The notes beneath the pieces were generated by a model, which worked only from the letters and a program-made list of their open reading frames with translations, did not search any database and was not told the origin of the DNA. This document shows positions 40,301-51,309 of a DNA stretch of 64,000 nucleotides, one piece after another. The first letter of the stretch is position 1. Each line of letters begins with the position of its first letter. Source of the DNA: Circinella minor (Eukaryota > Mucoromycota > Mucoromycetes > Mucorales > Lichtheimiaceae); assembly GCA_016758965.1 (NCBI GenBank), contig JAEPRB010000097.1, positions 1-64,000 of the forward strand, in the 5' to 3' direction. The position numbers and the translations under genes are program-made.

Positions 40301-40847
40301 TTTTGAAGGGTATATATCACATTTATATAGTAGTATACTATTGTTTTTTATAAGAAAAGAAAAACATGGGTGATAAATAAATGACCTGACAACGATGTAA
40401 TAATAGTAATAATACCATTGCCCTGAAGTAAAAAAGAGTACTGCAAGGGGATATGAATTATAGAAAAATGTATATTAACTTACTGGTAAAAAATATTAAG
40501 ATAATATATTTTTGGTGATACAATAGGGAAAATAACCCGACAACAAATATCGATCATGCGATATCCTGTTAATGGGTAGTTTATTCAAGACAAAAAACGT
40601 TTAAAGTGTGGAGTTGGTATCCGCGGAATGAAGATATTGGAAAGTTGGGGGTGGGGGCCGAATATTTTTTTTTGTTAGAAAGCCCGTCAATCTACTTAAA
40701 TAAATTTCCCTTTTTCCTTTTTCTTTTGTTCTATTTTTTTGTCTTTTTTTTCTATTTAACCTTGTTTTCCCCCCCTTTTTTTTCTACTTTTTTTTTTTTT
40801 TTATCTTTATATTATTTCAAAACACAATACCGTTTATATATCAATAA
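37395..40847. other. Gene-poor AT-rich stretch
   Basis: Includes the dynein upstream region, which has long A and T runs at 37430-37660. Short open frames at 38190-38450 (-) and 39174-39377 (+) have reasonable composition, but no motif, partner exon or repeat copy to support them. A slightly less AT-rich patch at 40060-40260 looks like decayed coding DNA that I cannot assign. The last ~160 bases are a pyrimidine-rich promoter for the next gene. Confidence 0.5.
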
Positions 40848-41817
40848 ATGATTGCTACATCCCCAACTAATCAATTCGGTAAACTATCAAGTTATATGAT
40901 ATGCCTAAGAAGAAATATGCTATGTTTATATATGTAATGCGACTTTATTAACAATGCATATTTATTATATATAGCTGTCCAAGGTGATGAACATAAACGC
41001 ACAGAGCCTATACCTATTTCATCTCATTATGAAGAAGATGATATCGCAACAACTACAACATCAACTGGTGGTGCTACCTTTAGCACAGTAAACGATGTTG
41101 ACGATACTAATACACCAGTATGTTTCTCAGCCACATTACCATCGATAAACTCTTTTGAAAACCAAATGTTAGATACTTCAAATGCTCAAGTATCTCGATA
41201 TCAAAATACGTATTTTATGGATGGTGATAATCGATTTATTTCGGTACAAACTTTTTAAAAATGCTTATTTTAATAAATTATACATTCTTATTTCTAATTA
41301 AAACAAGAAACTAACAACCTCTTTTTTATTTTAGTTACCAACACTTGGTAATACGAACACTAAAGCAGGATCGCATATTTCTCGATTATTCGAAGAATGG
41401 TTAGAAAATAAAATTTATCGTCATCCTTCATCTAATGTTTATGATCAACATTTACCTATCTTGGAAGACAGTGTTGAATTATTAGCTGAAGATGTTTTAA
41501 ATAAATTAAAATCAAGGCCACAAACAATGGCGGGTATGTCCAAAGTACTCATAAAGGTTAGAACAGGTCATGTGTATACCTATCATCAATTACAAGATGG
41601 TCAACCTTTGATTACGGAAGATATGGAGGATTTTTTTCAACAATTTCCTCTTTTTGTCGAAATTATGATTTACACGATGGGTAGTGATAACAACAATACT
41701 ATCAATAACAACATTAGTACTACAACTACCGTGGATAATACAACAGAACTTTTATTAACTGTTGAAAATGCTATTATCAATCCTGAAAACCCATATCGTA
41801 TTATGGATGAAATCTAA
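40848..41817 (+). CDS. Hypothetical protein, 260 aa
   Basis: Three exons join in frame: 40848-40878, 40975-41243 and 41335-41817. The first encodes only ten residues (MIATSPTNQF) plus one base; its ATG follows a strong pyrimidine-rich tract, which supports the start. The N-terminal half is acidic and rich in Thr and Ser with no fixed structure expected. The C-terminal half (from about residue 100) looks folded: ISRLFEEWLENKIYRHP, then EDVLNKLKSRPQTMAGMSKV, VRTGHVYTYHQLQDGQ and EDFFQQFPLFVEIMIYTMG, then an Asn/Thr-rich insert and a short conserved-looking end. No signal peptide or membrane segment is seen. I do not recognise a family. It converges on the Saf4 gene, with 263 bases between the stops. 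Confidence 0.75.
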
Positions 41818-42080
41818 TCTATCTTTTTCTTTCCTCATTCCTTTCTTTTTTATTACCAAAACAATCACGCATTATATATAAACTACTTTATAATATTTAA
41901 ACTAGTTATCCTCTTCCCTCTTAAACCTCTATCCAACTATTTCTCTTGTATTCTGTTTTTTTTTTGTTGTGTAAATATTTTTCATAATAATCATCATCCA
42001 TCAATTCATTGCTTTATCAATAATGTAACATATAAAATATATATTTACAAATAATATATTATTATTATTATTATCTGTCA

Positions 42081-43710
42081 TCAACCATCTTCATCACTAC
42101 TACTGCTACTACTACTTGCATAGGCAACAAGACCATTATCGGTAGAAAAAGGTTTTTGATTCCGTTCTTGGCTTTTATCTATCCGGATCTTTTTATTTGG
42201 TCTCACCATAACATTATTGAATTTTGATTCGTCATTTTTTTTCCGGAAAAGCCCTGTACTTGGTGATGATTGTTGTAAAAATGGATCTGTTTTAAATCTA
42301 GTTCTCATTGCTGCACGAACACCTAAATCTTTTGCCACATTTGATGATGATGATGATATAGGGATAATCGATTTTTTGTTTGATTTGTTCTTTTTGTTGG
42401 TAAATAATCCGGCTACAGATTTTTCTAATTTTCTTTTCTCAATTTCACTTGGATCTACGTATGAAAAAAAAAAGTAAATGTTAAAAAAAGAAGAGGGTAG
42501 ATATACATCTTTACATTCAATTTACCTGAATAATCTATTTTCTTTGCTTCAATAAGATCATTTGAACTTTCCGGTAATAAAGGAATATGTAAAGAATGTT
42601 TATCACGTAATTTATCTGTTTGTTCTTGTTCTAATTTATCCAATTTTTTTTGTTCACGTAACTTGCGTCGAAGTTGTTGAGAACGGGTATATGGATCACT
42701 CCATTGTGAATCTTGAAGTTGTTGTAATTGAGTTAATTTCGGTGCATTTTGTTTTTCAATTTGTTTATCTTTTACTCCATGTTCCAATCGATAAATTGGA
42801 TCACTTTCAAGTTTTTCTTTGGTTTCTTGATCTAATTAATATTCTCATATGTTAGTTTATCTATATCAAATCTATTAATATAAAATCATAAAATAGATCA
42901 TATAAAAACCTTGTAATTTAATAACTTCAGTATCTTCTTCTTTCCATTCTTCTACCTTTCGTTTAGCACCATCTACTACAACAAATTCCGTATTCTATGA
43001 TTATTTTCGATTAGTCAACATTCAAAAAGGTAGAATATAAGAATATTTATCGTAAAGATAATAATAAGATGTTTTTTTTTTACCTTTGGATCTGTATGTA
43101 TTTCAATCCAATGACTGCATAAATGACATCGCATTCGAAACTGCCATATGGGGGTACTATAATAATTGCCAATCTTTTTTTTCTCTGCATTGTATCGAAC
43201 ACCTGTTTAATATAATAGAAAAAAAAATATTATTAGTAAATTTATATATCTTTTTTCTAATAAAAACTCTATATAAAGATACTATTTACCTTTGCCTACG
43301 TGATTATTACAAGAAGTACACCAAATATTAAAAGGCAGCTCAAATCTTTCGTATTGTGATAATCGGCCACCCCACCCAATTTATACAATTTTTTTTGTGT
43401 GTGTATATATATCAGTAACATATATATACACATCAAGAATATAACATTATTTGTATTTTATTTCTTAGTTTTTCTTACCTTACAACTAAAATGCCTTGAT
43501 CGATTTTACGAGCGCGATCACCCAATGGATGTTTGCCCACAAATTTATTTACAGATCCCTTTTTTTTAAATTATCATAAAAGAATGGAAACAAATCAATT
43601 AAATAGGTCTCAATATATATTTTTATTGTTATAACTATTTTCATTCCGTTGAAAAATGTTACCTTTTCAGGTGTCCAATCAGGTGGATAATATTTATTAA
43701 ATGGTTGCAT
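42081..43710 (-). CDS. saf4: Splicing factor Saf4/CCDC130, CWC16 family
   Basis: Nuclear spliceosome-associated protein of the Yju2/CCDC94/CCDC130 family. Seven exons join in frame: 43710-43663, 43558-43479, 43345-43290, 43202-43084, 42994-42910, 42831-42526 and 42454-42081, giving 355 aa. The start [12 protein letters not shown] is the family signature, followed by [20 protein letters not shown]. That sequence separates CCDC130/Saf4 from Yju2. A four-Cys zinc site follows: [11 protein letters not shown] and then MRCHLCSHW, with [20 protein letters not shown] between. [20 protein letters not shown] comes next, then a charged, coiled-coil-like middle (residues ~145-235). The C-terminal tail is basic and ends in a Ser/Asp/Glu run. 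The donor of intron 5 is GTTTTT, which is weak; the frame and family alignment still support it. Confidence 0.93.
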
Positions 43711-44215
43711 TGATTAAAACAGTATCGTAAAAAAAAAAAGAAAAAGTTATATTGGAAGCAAATTTCTGTTCCTATTAATGCTTTTCGGTCGTTACAGGTT
43801 CCGACAACTTGTGTGACACAACTTGGGTTATCTCAAATTTCAAAAAATGAACGGTTGACAACGACATATTCTCCTCCATGATGACAATAAGAAAGCTGGA
43901 AATATGGATACAAAAATCTTCCCTTGATAATTATTAGACAAGCTAATTTGGTCACACAGCGATAGAATCCGAATTTATGTTAAGACATGTTTTTTCTTTG
44001 AATGTGTTGCGATATGCACAATCAAAAAATAAAAATAAAATGTTTTCGCAAGTCTAGCTTGCTCTGCTATTGATATGCTGTTTGTTATTAGAGTATTCTA
44101 ACTATTATTTGCTACTAGTATCATCATACGTATCGACAATACCCTGGAAGTGATTGAATAATATATATATATTAAAGAATGGAAATGTTCTGTAGTTGTC
44201 GAAAGAGCAGCAAAG
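43711..44215. other. Intergenic, AT-rich
   Basis: Holds the upstream region of the Saf4 gene; no further gene or clear repeat is seen before the transposon boundary. Confidence 0.6.
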
Positions 44216-44217
44216 TA

Positions 44218-44243
44218 CAGCGTTGGAAGTTAAATTTGGCCAC
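44218..44243 (+). repeat. Left terminal inverted repeat of the DNA transposon
   Basis: Twenty-six bases starting CAGCGTTGGAAGTTAAATTT match the reverse complement of the right end. The right end carries one extra CAG triplet at its tip (CAGCAGCG instead of CAGCG). Confidence 0.9.
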
Positions 44244-44419
44244 CAAAAATAAAAATGAGCCGCTATTTGAAAATGGGCCAAAATTAAGTCAGCTATCGAA
44301 AGTGAGCCATCTAATTTTGATATTAAGCCATATCAAATGATTATGATCAAAAAGAAACGTAATAATATTTGTTTTTTATATTTATTTATATTAAAAGAAC
44401 TATATCGTAAATGTATTTT

Positions 44420-45685
44420 TTATAATCCTTTTTCACCTGCTAAACAGCGGTCCCAAAAGGTTAATGAATGTTTGATCCAAGCTTGACAATCTTCACGGAA
44501 AATGTATTCTGATGCCCTTTTAATGCGATCACTTAATTTAGTATTAAGTCTCACTGAAGCAGAATCTTTGTTAACCACATCTTTAAGTTTCGACCAAAAT
44601 TCCTTAATAGGGTTCAAAAAAGATGAGTATGGAGGTAAGTAAATAATCTCAAAACCACGTTCAGTAACCCAATCCTTAACATCAATTGTTTTGTGAATAG
44701 CAGCATTATCCATAACAAGATATCGATATGGGAGATCATAGGCTTCAATATTTGTAAGTACTTGTTCAATAAATTCCATGAAATCACTACTAGTTGTCCC
44801 TTTTTTGGATGCTGGATCATTAGCTTTTCTTTTTTTTGTTGGTGCACAAGCCTCTCGTCTTGACAATGTAATGACACCATGGGCAGTAATAGCTCCCAGT
44901 ATGCTAATGTTTGGTCCTTTTGTTTCCATAGTAATTTTGCATGGTGATCCAACTTCAGGCCAACCTTGAGATCGATGCATATTTCTATTGAACCCAGCCT
45001 CATCAATGAAAATACACTCAGAAAAGAAGTTGATCCCAAGTGCTATCCATGCTGATACAGATTCATACCGTTGCAAAATATTTATATCATCATCACGAGC
45101 AGCAAGTTGACGAACTATACACTTGTGAGATGACATTTCTTACACATATGCTCATTAACAGCGCGACTAGTGATATCCAAACCTTTGAAATGCTGACAAA
45201 GTAAATTAGTAACATCATTACAACTGATCGTTGGTTGTTCATGAATTTTTTCAAAGATAAAAACTGTATGGTCATCAGTAAGCTTTGATTTAGCACCGGT
45301 CTTTTTAGATAAGCCTCGAAATACATCTTCACCATTGTTGTGTGCTTCGTTCCATTGATTAACACGCCGTTTAGCAGTTGAATAAGGCAAAGTAACTTTG
45401 CGTGCAGCAACACTAATTGACATCCCTTCAAACTCATAATAAATTGATCATTTTTGCGACTTTAATATCATTCTTTGTATTGTATGACCCACGAGGCTGA
45501 CGTGAAGATATATCATTGCTACTAATAGGTCCTTTGAGCGCTTTTTCTTTCCTTCCTTTTTCCTCTTCCATTTTCTGTCTGTAGTTGATCCCTGCAGCAC
45601 CCTCCCAGTCCATATAATTTTGGAAAAGTACGATTCTCTCCTCAGGAGCGGTGTTATTAGCACCAGTAGAGCTATTATGTGCCAT
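44420..45685 (-). pseudogene. Tc1/mariner-type transposase, inactivated
   Basis: The start is ATG at 45685 (MAHNSSTGANNTAPEER). The frame breaks near 45434-45452, where an extra base is needed to pass into EFEGMSISVAARKVTLPYST, a helix-turn-helix DNA-binding region. It breaks again near 45115-45136, before a frame with the catalytic domain down to the stop at 44420. The first Asp (FIDEAGFN) and the second (VMDNAAIH) are present. The third acidic residue, expected as NPIE, reads NPIKEFW (Lys codon 44605-44603). The Lys is exactly at the DD34E position; a Glu sits one place later. Two frameshifts plus this change make the protein non-functional. Confidence 0.85.
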
Positions 45686-45867
45686 AGTAGAAACGAATAT
45701 AACAGAAGTAGTGATAACAAAGAAAAAAGGTGTCTTTCTTAATATAAAACCTGTACACACACAGATATATATATTCATATTTTTCTTGGCTCAAATTTGT
45801 AAATCAGTACGTAGCTTAAATTTGCTTGGCATGGCTCAATTTCGTTCAAACAGTCATTTTTTTTTGT

Positions 45868-45896
45868 GTGGCCAAATTTAACTTCCAACGCTGCTG
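45868..45896 (-). repeat. Right terminal inverted repeat of the DNA transposon
   Basis: Reverse complement of the left end, with one additional CAG triplet at the outer tip. The flanking TA at 45897-45898 marks the target site. Confidence 0.9.
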
Positions 45897-45898
45897 TA

Positions 45899-47240
45899 AT
45901 GTGTTTACCACTAGTATAATAATATTTTTCGTTTTAGATTACCTAGTATGGCAAAAGAAATTTACGTACGTAGGGAGGGAGTAGCTATAAATTAAATTTT
46001 GAACCATAAATTAACATCAAAAAGTAATTAAAAAAAGTAATCTGTTATTTATTTATTTATTTATTTTTTTAAAAAAAACATAGTCATATGCTAAATAACC
46101 ACTACTAAAACTTTAAAATAAACACGATATACATTACATACATACGTTGAAATTATATGTTTTATTAAGGACGAAATTAATTGAGCACACGCTGATTCAG
46201 CTTCTTGCTCTCGTCAGCTCACAAAGAGGGGTACTGAAAAACTTGCTGGGCAGCAGAAAAAATATGTAGGTGCAACATCAGTAAATGGGGGTGCGTACAA
46301 AAATAAAAGAAAGAAGATAAGGTTCAGTGATAATAACCAGGAGAGGATTGACAGCATCTATGATAAGTGGAAGGGTTGATAGAACTATGATGTTAGATAT
46401 AAAGCGGGAGTCGTTTGGCTTTCTTTTTTAATAATAAATGATTTTTTTTTAGTGTTAGTAGGTTCAAGGCTGGTGGCGCCTTGGTACTATAGAATTTGAA
46501 TCTTGAATGTTGGTTACAGTTGACGAGGGCTTGACATGACATGATCACAGTCTGCTTGATTGATCCATGCTTGTGAATTGAAAAAGCTTGATATTTTAAC
46601 AATCAAGGTATTTACAGGCCTATCACAATTTTATCTTTGGGATATATAAAAAAGAATTATTGATGTTGTGACTATTGAAAGTGATCTATAATACTATATC
46701 TTTAATATACACTTCGTGCATCATTAGTCTTTCACTGACTTGATACAGTAGATATAAATGTATTAGTATACTAATTGTACGTTGTTTTGGTATTATGTAG
46801 TAGTGACGACTTTTACAATATTCTGTGTAAATCACAATTAATAATTCATGGCTTAGTTCGTTGAAATGAAGAACATAGTACTATAGATATTTAAAAGACA
46901 TGTAGACCAAATAACCAAATTTCAGTTGGGCAAAAAAATAAAAAGAAATGTACTGTACTTTTAAAACATATTACGCGGATCAGTTTTCTTTAATCCCGAG
47001 ATAATTCTTTTAATCCATTGATTAATGCTCTGAACTCTGAATAAAGCTTTTACGTATTCTTGTTTTCTACTTCTCAATCTTTGCTCCTTTTTCTCTCACT
47101 CTCTGACTTTTATTTCTGTTTATCATATATGATATCGGCCGTACATCGGATGCTATCGAATCATGCCACAATATTCTGTATGGTATCATATTTAATAAAA
47201 TGCTCCATTGATCACATGTTTACCGCAAATTCTGCAATTC
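45899..47240. other. Intergenic with a small decayed coding fragment
   Basis: A TTTA tandem run lies near 46049-46065. At 46212-46379 (+) a 55-codon frame without start codon encodes a basic stretch (RQLTKRGTEKLAGQQKKYVG, then KNKRKKIRFSDNNQERID) ending in TGA. It has protein-like composition but no family I can name. The end of the stretch (47040-47130) is pyrimidine-rich and promoter-like. Confidence 0.45.
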
Positions 47241-48915
47241 GCATGTAGGGATGCAGAAGATTTGAAACAATTTTATGATTATAGAGGATTACGCCAATCT
47301 TATGGTCGAAAGCCACAAAAAGCGTCCTAATGAATATGTGGATGATGGTTAATAATCTGACCCTACAGCACAACTATTTTCCAAAAAATAAAAAACACCA
47401 CAAACAGAATTACGTTTTGCTGTCAAGGTACTGTATGTTACTGACAACCATATACTTTGTATTCTCGAAGCCGATACATATCCACTCTCATGTTTTGAAG
47501 AAACTAAACTGACTAGTGTTTCGCCAGATGATCTATCAATTAAAAAAGAATTACATCGTTTTGAAACAGCAGATACGAGTACATTCGAAACAGACAATCC
47601 ATTGATGTTTCTGGATCAGGAATATTTACATTATGATACTATATAAAACTTACAGAGATGTTGTGAGGAGGGAGGGACAGTAACAAATCCAACAAATGTT
47701 CTATCTAGTAGTGCTTGTGACATTATTGATTATAATGACATGGTAGAGGATGAAGTACCAATCGTTGTTCCAAGTACTGGTTACCATCTTGATTTAAACC
47801 CAAACAGTCAGATGTCATGTTACATTGATAGCTTTATGAAGCTTCATTGGCATTCAGCCCTGCCTTATATTGATATTGAAAAAATTGTACCAGAAAGTAA
47901 ACATCCTACAGATAATGCCTTGCTACATACATTCAAATTAATGAGGCTGGGACGTCGTCGTGATGCATCAGATAAAATTTGTCCTTTCGTTTACAATTCA
48001 ATAAAACAATTATACGAACCTAGTTAAGCTCTTTACAAACGAGACAGCATGTACAATGTAATCAATTTTGTTATGGACTTTATGGAACAAGCATCGAAGC
48101 AATTATATTCAATGTTCATACGTCAGCCTATTTGCTATAATATGTGGCCCTTGAGCACTACTGGTTTCTATCACAACATAGTGGCCGTTACAATGTTCCT
48201 TTTCGCTCGCTGATTTCTATCGAAACTATTGATGAGTATAAGCTTTCAACATCGTTAGTTCATTTCAAAAAAACAGTGTCGACTATAATAATACGTCCAC
48301 AAACAAGCACGCAATGTCTTTACTGTAAAGACATGGCATCTCAGTCTAATTTGCCGACCAAGAATCCACCTTTTATTTTTTTTGGCTGATAAGTTATCTT
48401 CCGCATCAACACGTTCAGACAACATAATATTTTCTTATAGTTTTAAGTTATTCTTACAAAATTATCAAATGCATATAGCGATACTATCAACAAGTCGAAA
48501 AGGAACTTCAAAACAACAGCAGTAATCAATAATAATGGCGACCATGTTTTTGCATATCTCAACAACTTGCAAAGACCAAGTACTAAAACCATCAGAAATG
48601 ATTCAAGTAAATTCGCACAATATTACTCTGGTATTAGATACCCTACAGTTACAACATTAAAACCAAAGCCTCATGATTGGAAGTGTGACTTAAACTACAC
48701 GATGGGAGGGGCTACTACATAATTTTTCTGGGGACTTCTTGGGACACTACTACTGGTACTGGCAATGATCCTGATCCTGGAAGACGTTTCCTTAACTGGA
48801 TTAAATCTGCTGAAGCACCCAAACCATTATCTCTCACCACTATTACAGCACCAACAGTCATCGACGCTTCGGCCACCACCATCACAGCAACAGTATCATC
48901 TTACGAAGTAAACTA
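47241..48915 (+). pseudogene. Heavily decayed gene, possibly ubiquitin-peptidase-like
   Basis: At least five protein-like segments follow one another in changing frames with stop codons between: 47241-47330 (CRDAEDLKQFYDYRGLRQSY), 47404-47646 (RFAVKVLYVTDNHILCILEA), about 47692-48027, about 48030-48390, and 48531-48722. An in-frame C-terminal end (NDPDPGRRFLNWIKSAEAP) stops at about 48914-48916. The third segment has SQMSCYIDSFMKLHWHSALP, resembling the Cys box of ubiquitin-specific peptidases (usually N.CY.NS..Q). The fifth has NNGDHVFAYLNN, resembling their His box (G.HY.AY). Both sit in the right order, roughly 240 codons apart. The family assignment is a hypothesis. The many stops show that the gene is dead. 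Confidence 0.45.
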
Positions 48916-48916
48916 G

Positions 48917-50500
48917 TTTTGCTTTTAAATTTTTCAGCCTATTTATATTCTTGAAAAAAAACCATTTAAATTTTTCTTACCTAATTTTATATATACTCTC
49001 TATTACTGCCTTTCACCTTTTTTCCTTATTGCCTTCAAGGTTTTTTCATATCACTTTGTCGACCAGGATCGGACTAGAGCGAATATGTCCTATATAGACG
49101 CAGCATTCATTTAGTCATCTTTTTCTCTTCAATAAACTTTAATCTACTACTGGTACTACTAACGTTGTCATCAATACTAATAGTAAGTGTTTATTAGACC
49201 GCTCATAATATGTAACATTAAAAGTATACATTATTCCTTGTTTATATTATCTTCATATGAACTACAGCTCCTACTTAGTGAGAAAAGATAAAAAAATATT
49301 GACTGTTATTCATAAAAAGTTGAACTGCTAATATAAGTTCATAAATATTTTTAAGTTATATAACGATATTAACTTTATAGAAGGCAGGATATGGCGTAAT
49401 TATATCAGATCGTTGTTTATGTAGTCCGTAAGAGTTGTAATTACCTAATATAGTATGTGTTTGGGGTCGTAGTAATTCTCTTTAAAAAAATTGAATCCAG
49501 TAACTTGAGCTTGGAATTGCATTACTGTATCCAGAAAAATAAAAGAACAAAGATATCTTGATTGTATTAAATGATGTTTAAATATAAACAGTAATAATAA
49601 AGGCAACCCCAGCAGGGGAGGTATAATCGTTTCTATTTTAGAATCAAAATACATCCGTTTTAGCAACCCCGATAACTTTTCTCCTATTTGGAGGAGCTAA
49701 AAAAATAAAGGGAATTTTTTACATCCCCTGAGTGCGGGTATGCAATTTACAACCGATCCATTTTGCCACCCCGTTTACAACCACTGCTGGAGATACAAAG
49801 TGCGTACTTGAGCAGCATATAGCTAGAATTTCAAAATTATCAGGAGTTATCATAAATAATTAATGACAGGTTCTTTCATAAGTAAGATGCATATCGTAAT
49901 GTGGGTGGGCGTAATTTTAGTTTTAATATAGTTTTATAGAGAAAAAAGAATATTCTTTAGAAAGTGACGAAATATTCTTTTGAATGTTATGGTATAATGT
50001 ATATTGCATTTACGTATGATACGTACATAGTACGTAGTTATTTTTCATGTGACCCCCAAAAATCAAAGAACGGACATGTATATATACACACAGTACATGG
50101 ATTGAAATCAAAATTTCTGCGTTGCGGCGTAAGGAGCAACAAAATCCTCCCTACTTACTGCGATGAAAATGCTAAGGAGAAGTAACTCATCATGAACAAA
50201 AACGGTATATTTATAATAAACTGCTTCGTAGTAACTAATAATAAAATAGCCCATATCTCATAGTAGTATGAGTAGTAATAACCATAGTAGTAGAGCCCTA
50301 GTAAGCATTAGTTCTTTGAGCACAGGTAGTATTGTACATAGACAACAAAGTTGAGCAGATTAATAGAAAGCGAGCAAGATAAACAAATCCCGGTAACGAA
50401 AACGACTCCTTTTTTTTTATTTCTGTAAAATAATGGATCATGTGCAAATTGGTACGCTTGACCATTGACATACACTCTATTATTGGAATATCATCTTCCT
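48917..50500. other. Intergenic, AT-rich, with one repeated motif
   Basis: No supported gene. The repeat at 49601-49773 is listed separately. Several short frames here have no motif. Confidence 0.55.
49601..49773 (-). repeat. Short repeated motif, CGGGGT-GC-AAAA-GGAT type
   Basis: On the minus strand CGGGGTGGCAAAATGGAT (49773-49756) and CGGGGTTGCTAAAACGGAT (49671-49653) are near copies. A third partial copy, CTGGGGTTGCC, lies at about 49612-49602. The block is richer in G and C than its surroundings. It may be part of a small non-autonomous element; no target duplication was found. Confidence 0.35.
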
Positions 50501-50507
50501 ACACGGG

Positions 50508-50517
50508 TATATAAAAA
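50508..50517 (+). promoter_or_regulatory. TATA box of the small secreted peptide gene
   Basis: TATATAAAAA lies about 70-80 bases upstream of the ATG at 50588, a typical distance for a compact fungal gene. Confidence 0.6.
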
Positions 50518-50587
50518 TTAATATAAATAGTAGATTACATTCTACCCAATATCATTTCTGATTACCTTTCTTCTCATTATTGTTACA

Positions 50588-50746
50588 ATGGGCAGTTTTA
50601 CTTCTATCGTCACCATCTTTGGTTTGGCACTTTTTGCCTTTTCTTCCGTATCAGCTCAAGAAACGATTGAGGAATACTGTGCCACTTGCGACCCACATGA
50701 ACAGAGTTGCTACGATGTGTGCTTTTGGAAGCCCAAATACGGATAG
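50588..50746 (+). CDS. Small cysteine-rich secreted protein, 52 aa
   Basis: A single-exon frame encodes a clear signal peptide (MGSFTSIVTIFGLALFAFSS, with VSA before the likely cleavage at residues 23/24). A mature part of about 29 residues begins QETIEEYC and contains four cysteines spaced CX2CX6CX3C, enough for two disulfides. The end is FWKPKYG and a TAG. A TATA box at 50508 and an AATAAA at 50914 fit a complete short transcript. I know no family for the mature part; secreted peptides of this kind in fungi include effectors, antimicrobial peptides and signals, and nothing here chooses between them. Directly after the TAG the same frame continues MDMDMDMDETTTIYHE to a TAA, so the stop may be recent or leaky. 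Confidence 0.65.
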   Translation: MGSFTSIVTIFGLALFAFSSVSAQETIEEYCATCDPHEQSCYDVCFWKPKYG

Positions 50747-51309
50747 ATGGACATGGACATGGACATGGACGAGACAACAACAATCTATCATGAATAATCA
50801 AGGCCACAGAACTAGAATTTCAAGAATTAGCGTGAACAATGACTTATTATTGCTTGTTATTTGTCTACTTTACCCTCATTTATGTGTCCTTTTTTGTAAC
50901 TATGTTATGATTTAATAAAAATGAACGAAATCATTTTATTTACCGTACCCTATCCTCTTAATTATCGGATACTAATCATTATCATAAAGCGAAGCTTAAA
51001 ATATTGATAGAGTTATTTAATCAGGTTCTAATTGGCATTTTTATTTTTTCAAAAAAAGAAATAAATATTTTGTATAAAGAATGTTTAATAAGCGAGCGCC
51101 AGTTTCAGTTTGCTATGAATATGTGGCTCATCAATTGCTTTTTCTGGTTTATCCATAAACGGTATCATACATTTTTTTTATAGAAAAAAGAATAGAATAC
51201 TATTTTACAAATGCTATGGAGGTTTATGTTGAAAAAGGGGTCCTTCTTGTCGAAACTAAATGAGTAGTCTGTGATTAGAATCAATGATGTTGGTAGTTAA
51301 AAATAGGAC
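50747..51309. other. 3' region of the peptide gene and AT-rich spacer
   Basis: Begins with a four-fold ATGGAC hexamer repeat (50747-50770) and holds the poly(A) signal at 50914. The rest is AT-rich with no gene seen. Confidence 0.5.
50914..50919 (+). terminator. Poly(A) signal of the peptide gene
   Basis: AATAAA lies about 170 bases after the TAG at 50744-50746. It is the first good signal downstream. Confidence 0.45.

Larger units (their letters stand above)
44216..45898 (-). mobile_element. Tc1/mariner-type (IS630-related) DNA transposon, complete ends
   Basis: The element spans 44218-45896 (1679 bases). Near-perfect inverted repeats share 26 bases, and a TA dinucleotide borders each end (44216-44217 and 45897-45898), as expected for insertion at TA. 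One degenerate transposase gene lies inside on the minus strand. Between the inverted repeats and the gene there are several short GAGCCA/TGGCTC-type motifs pointing inward. The ends are well preserved, so the copy could still be moved by an active relative, but its own transposase is damaged. Confidence 0.9.

Noticed and set aside
50747..50795. The (MD)4 peptide as a separate short gene starting at 50747
   Set aside because: It is in frame with the upstream secreted peptide and has no leader of its own; a continuation or relic of that gene is more likely.
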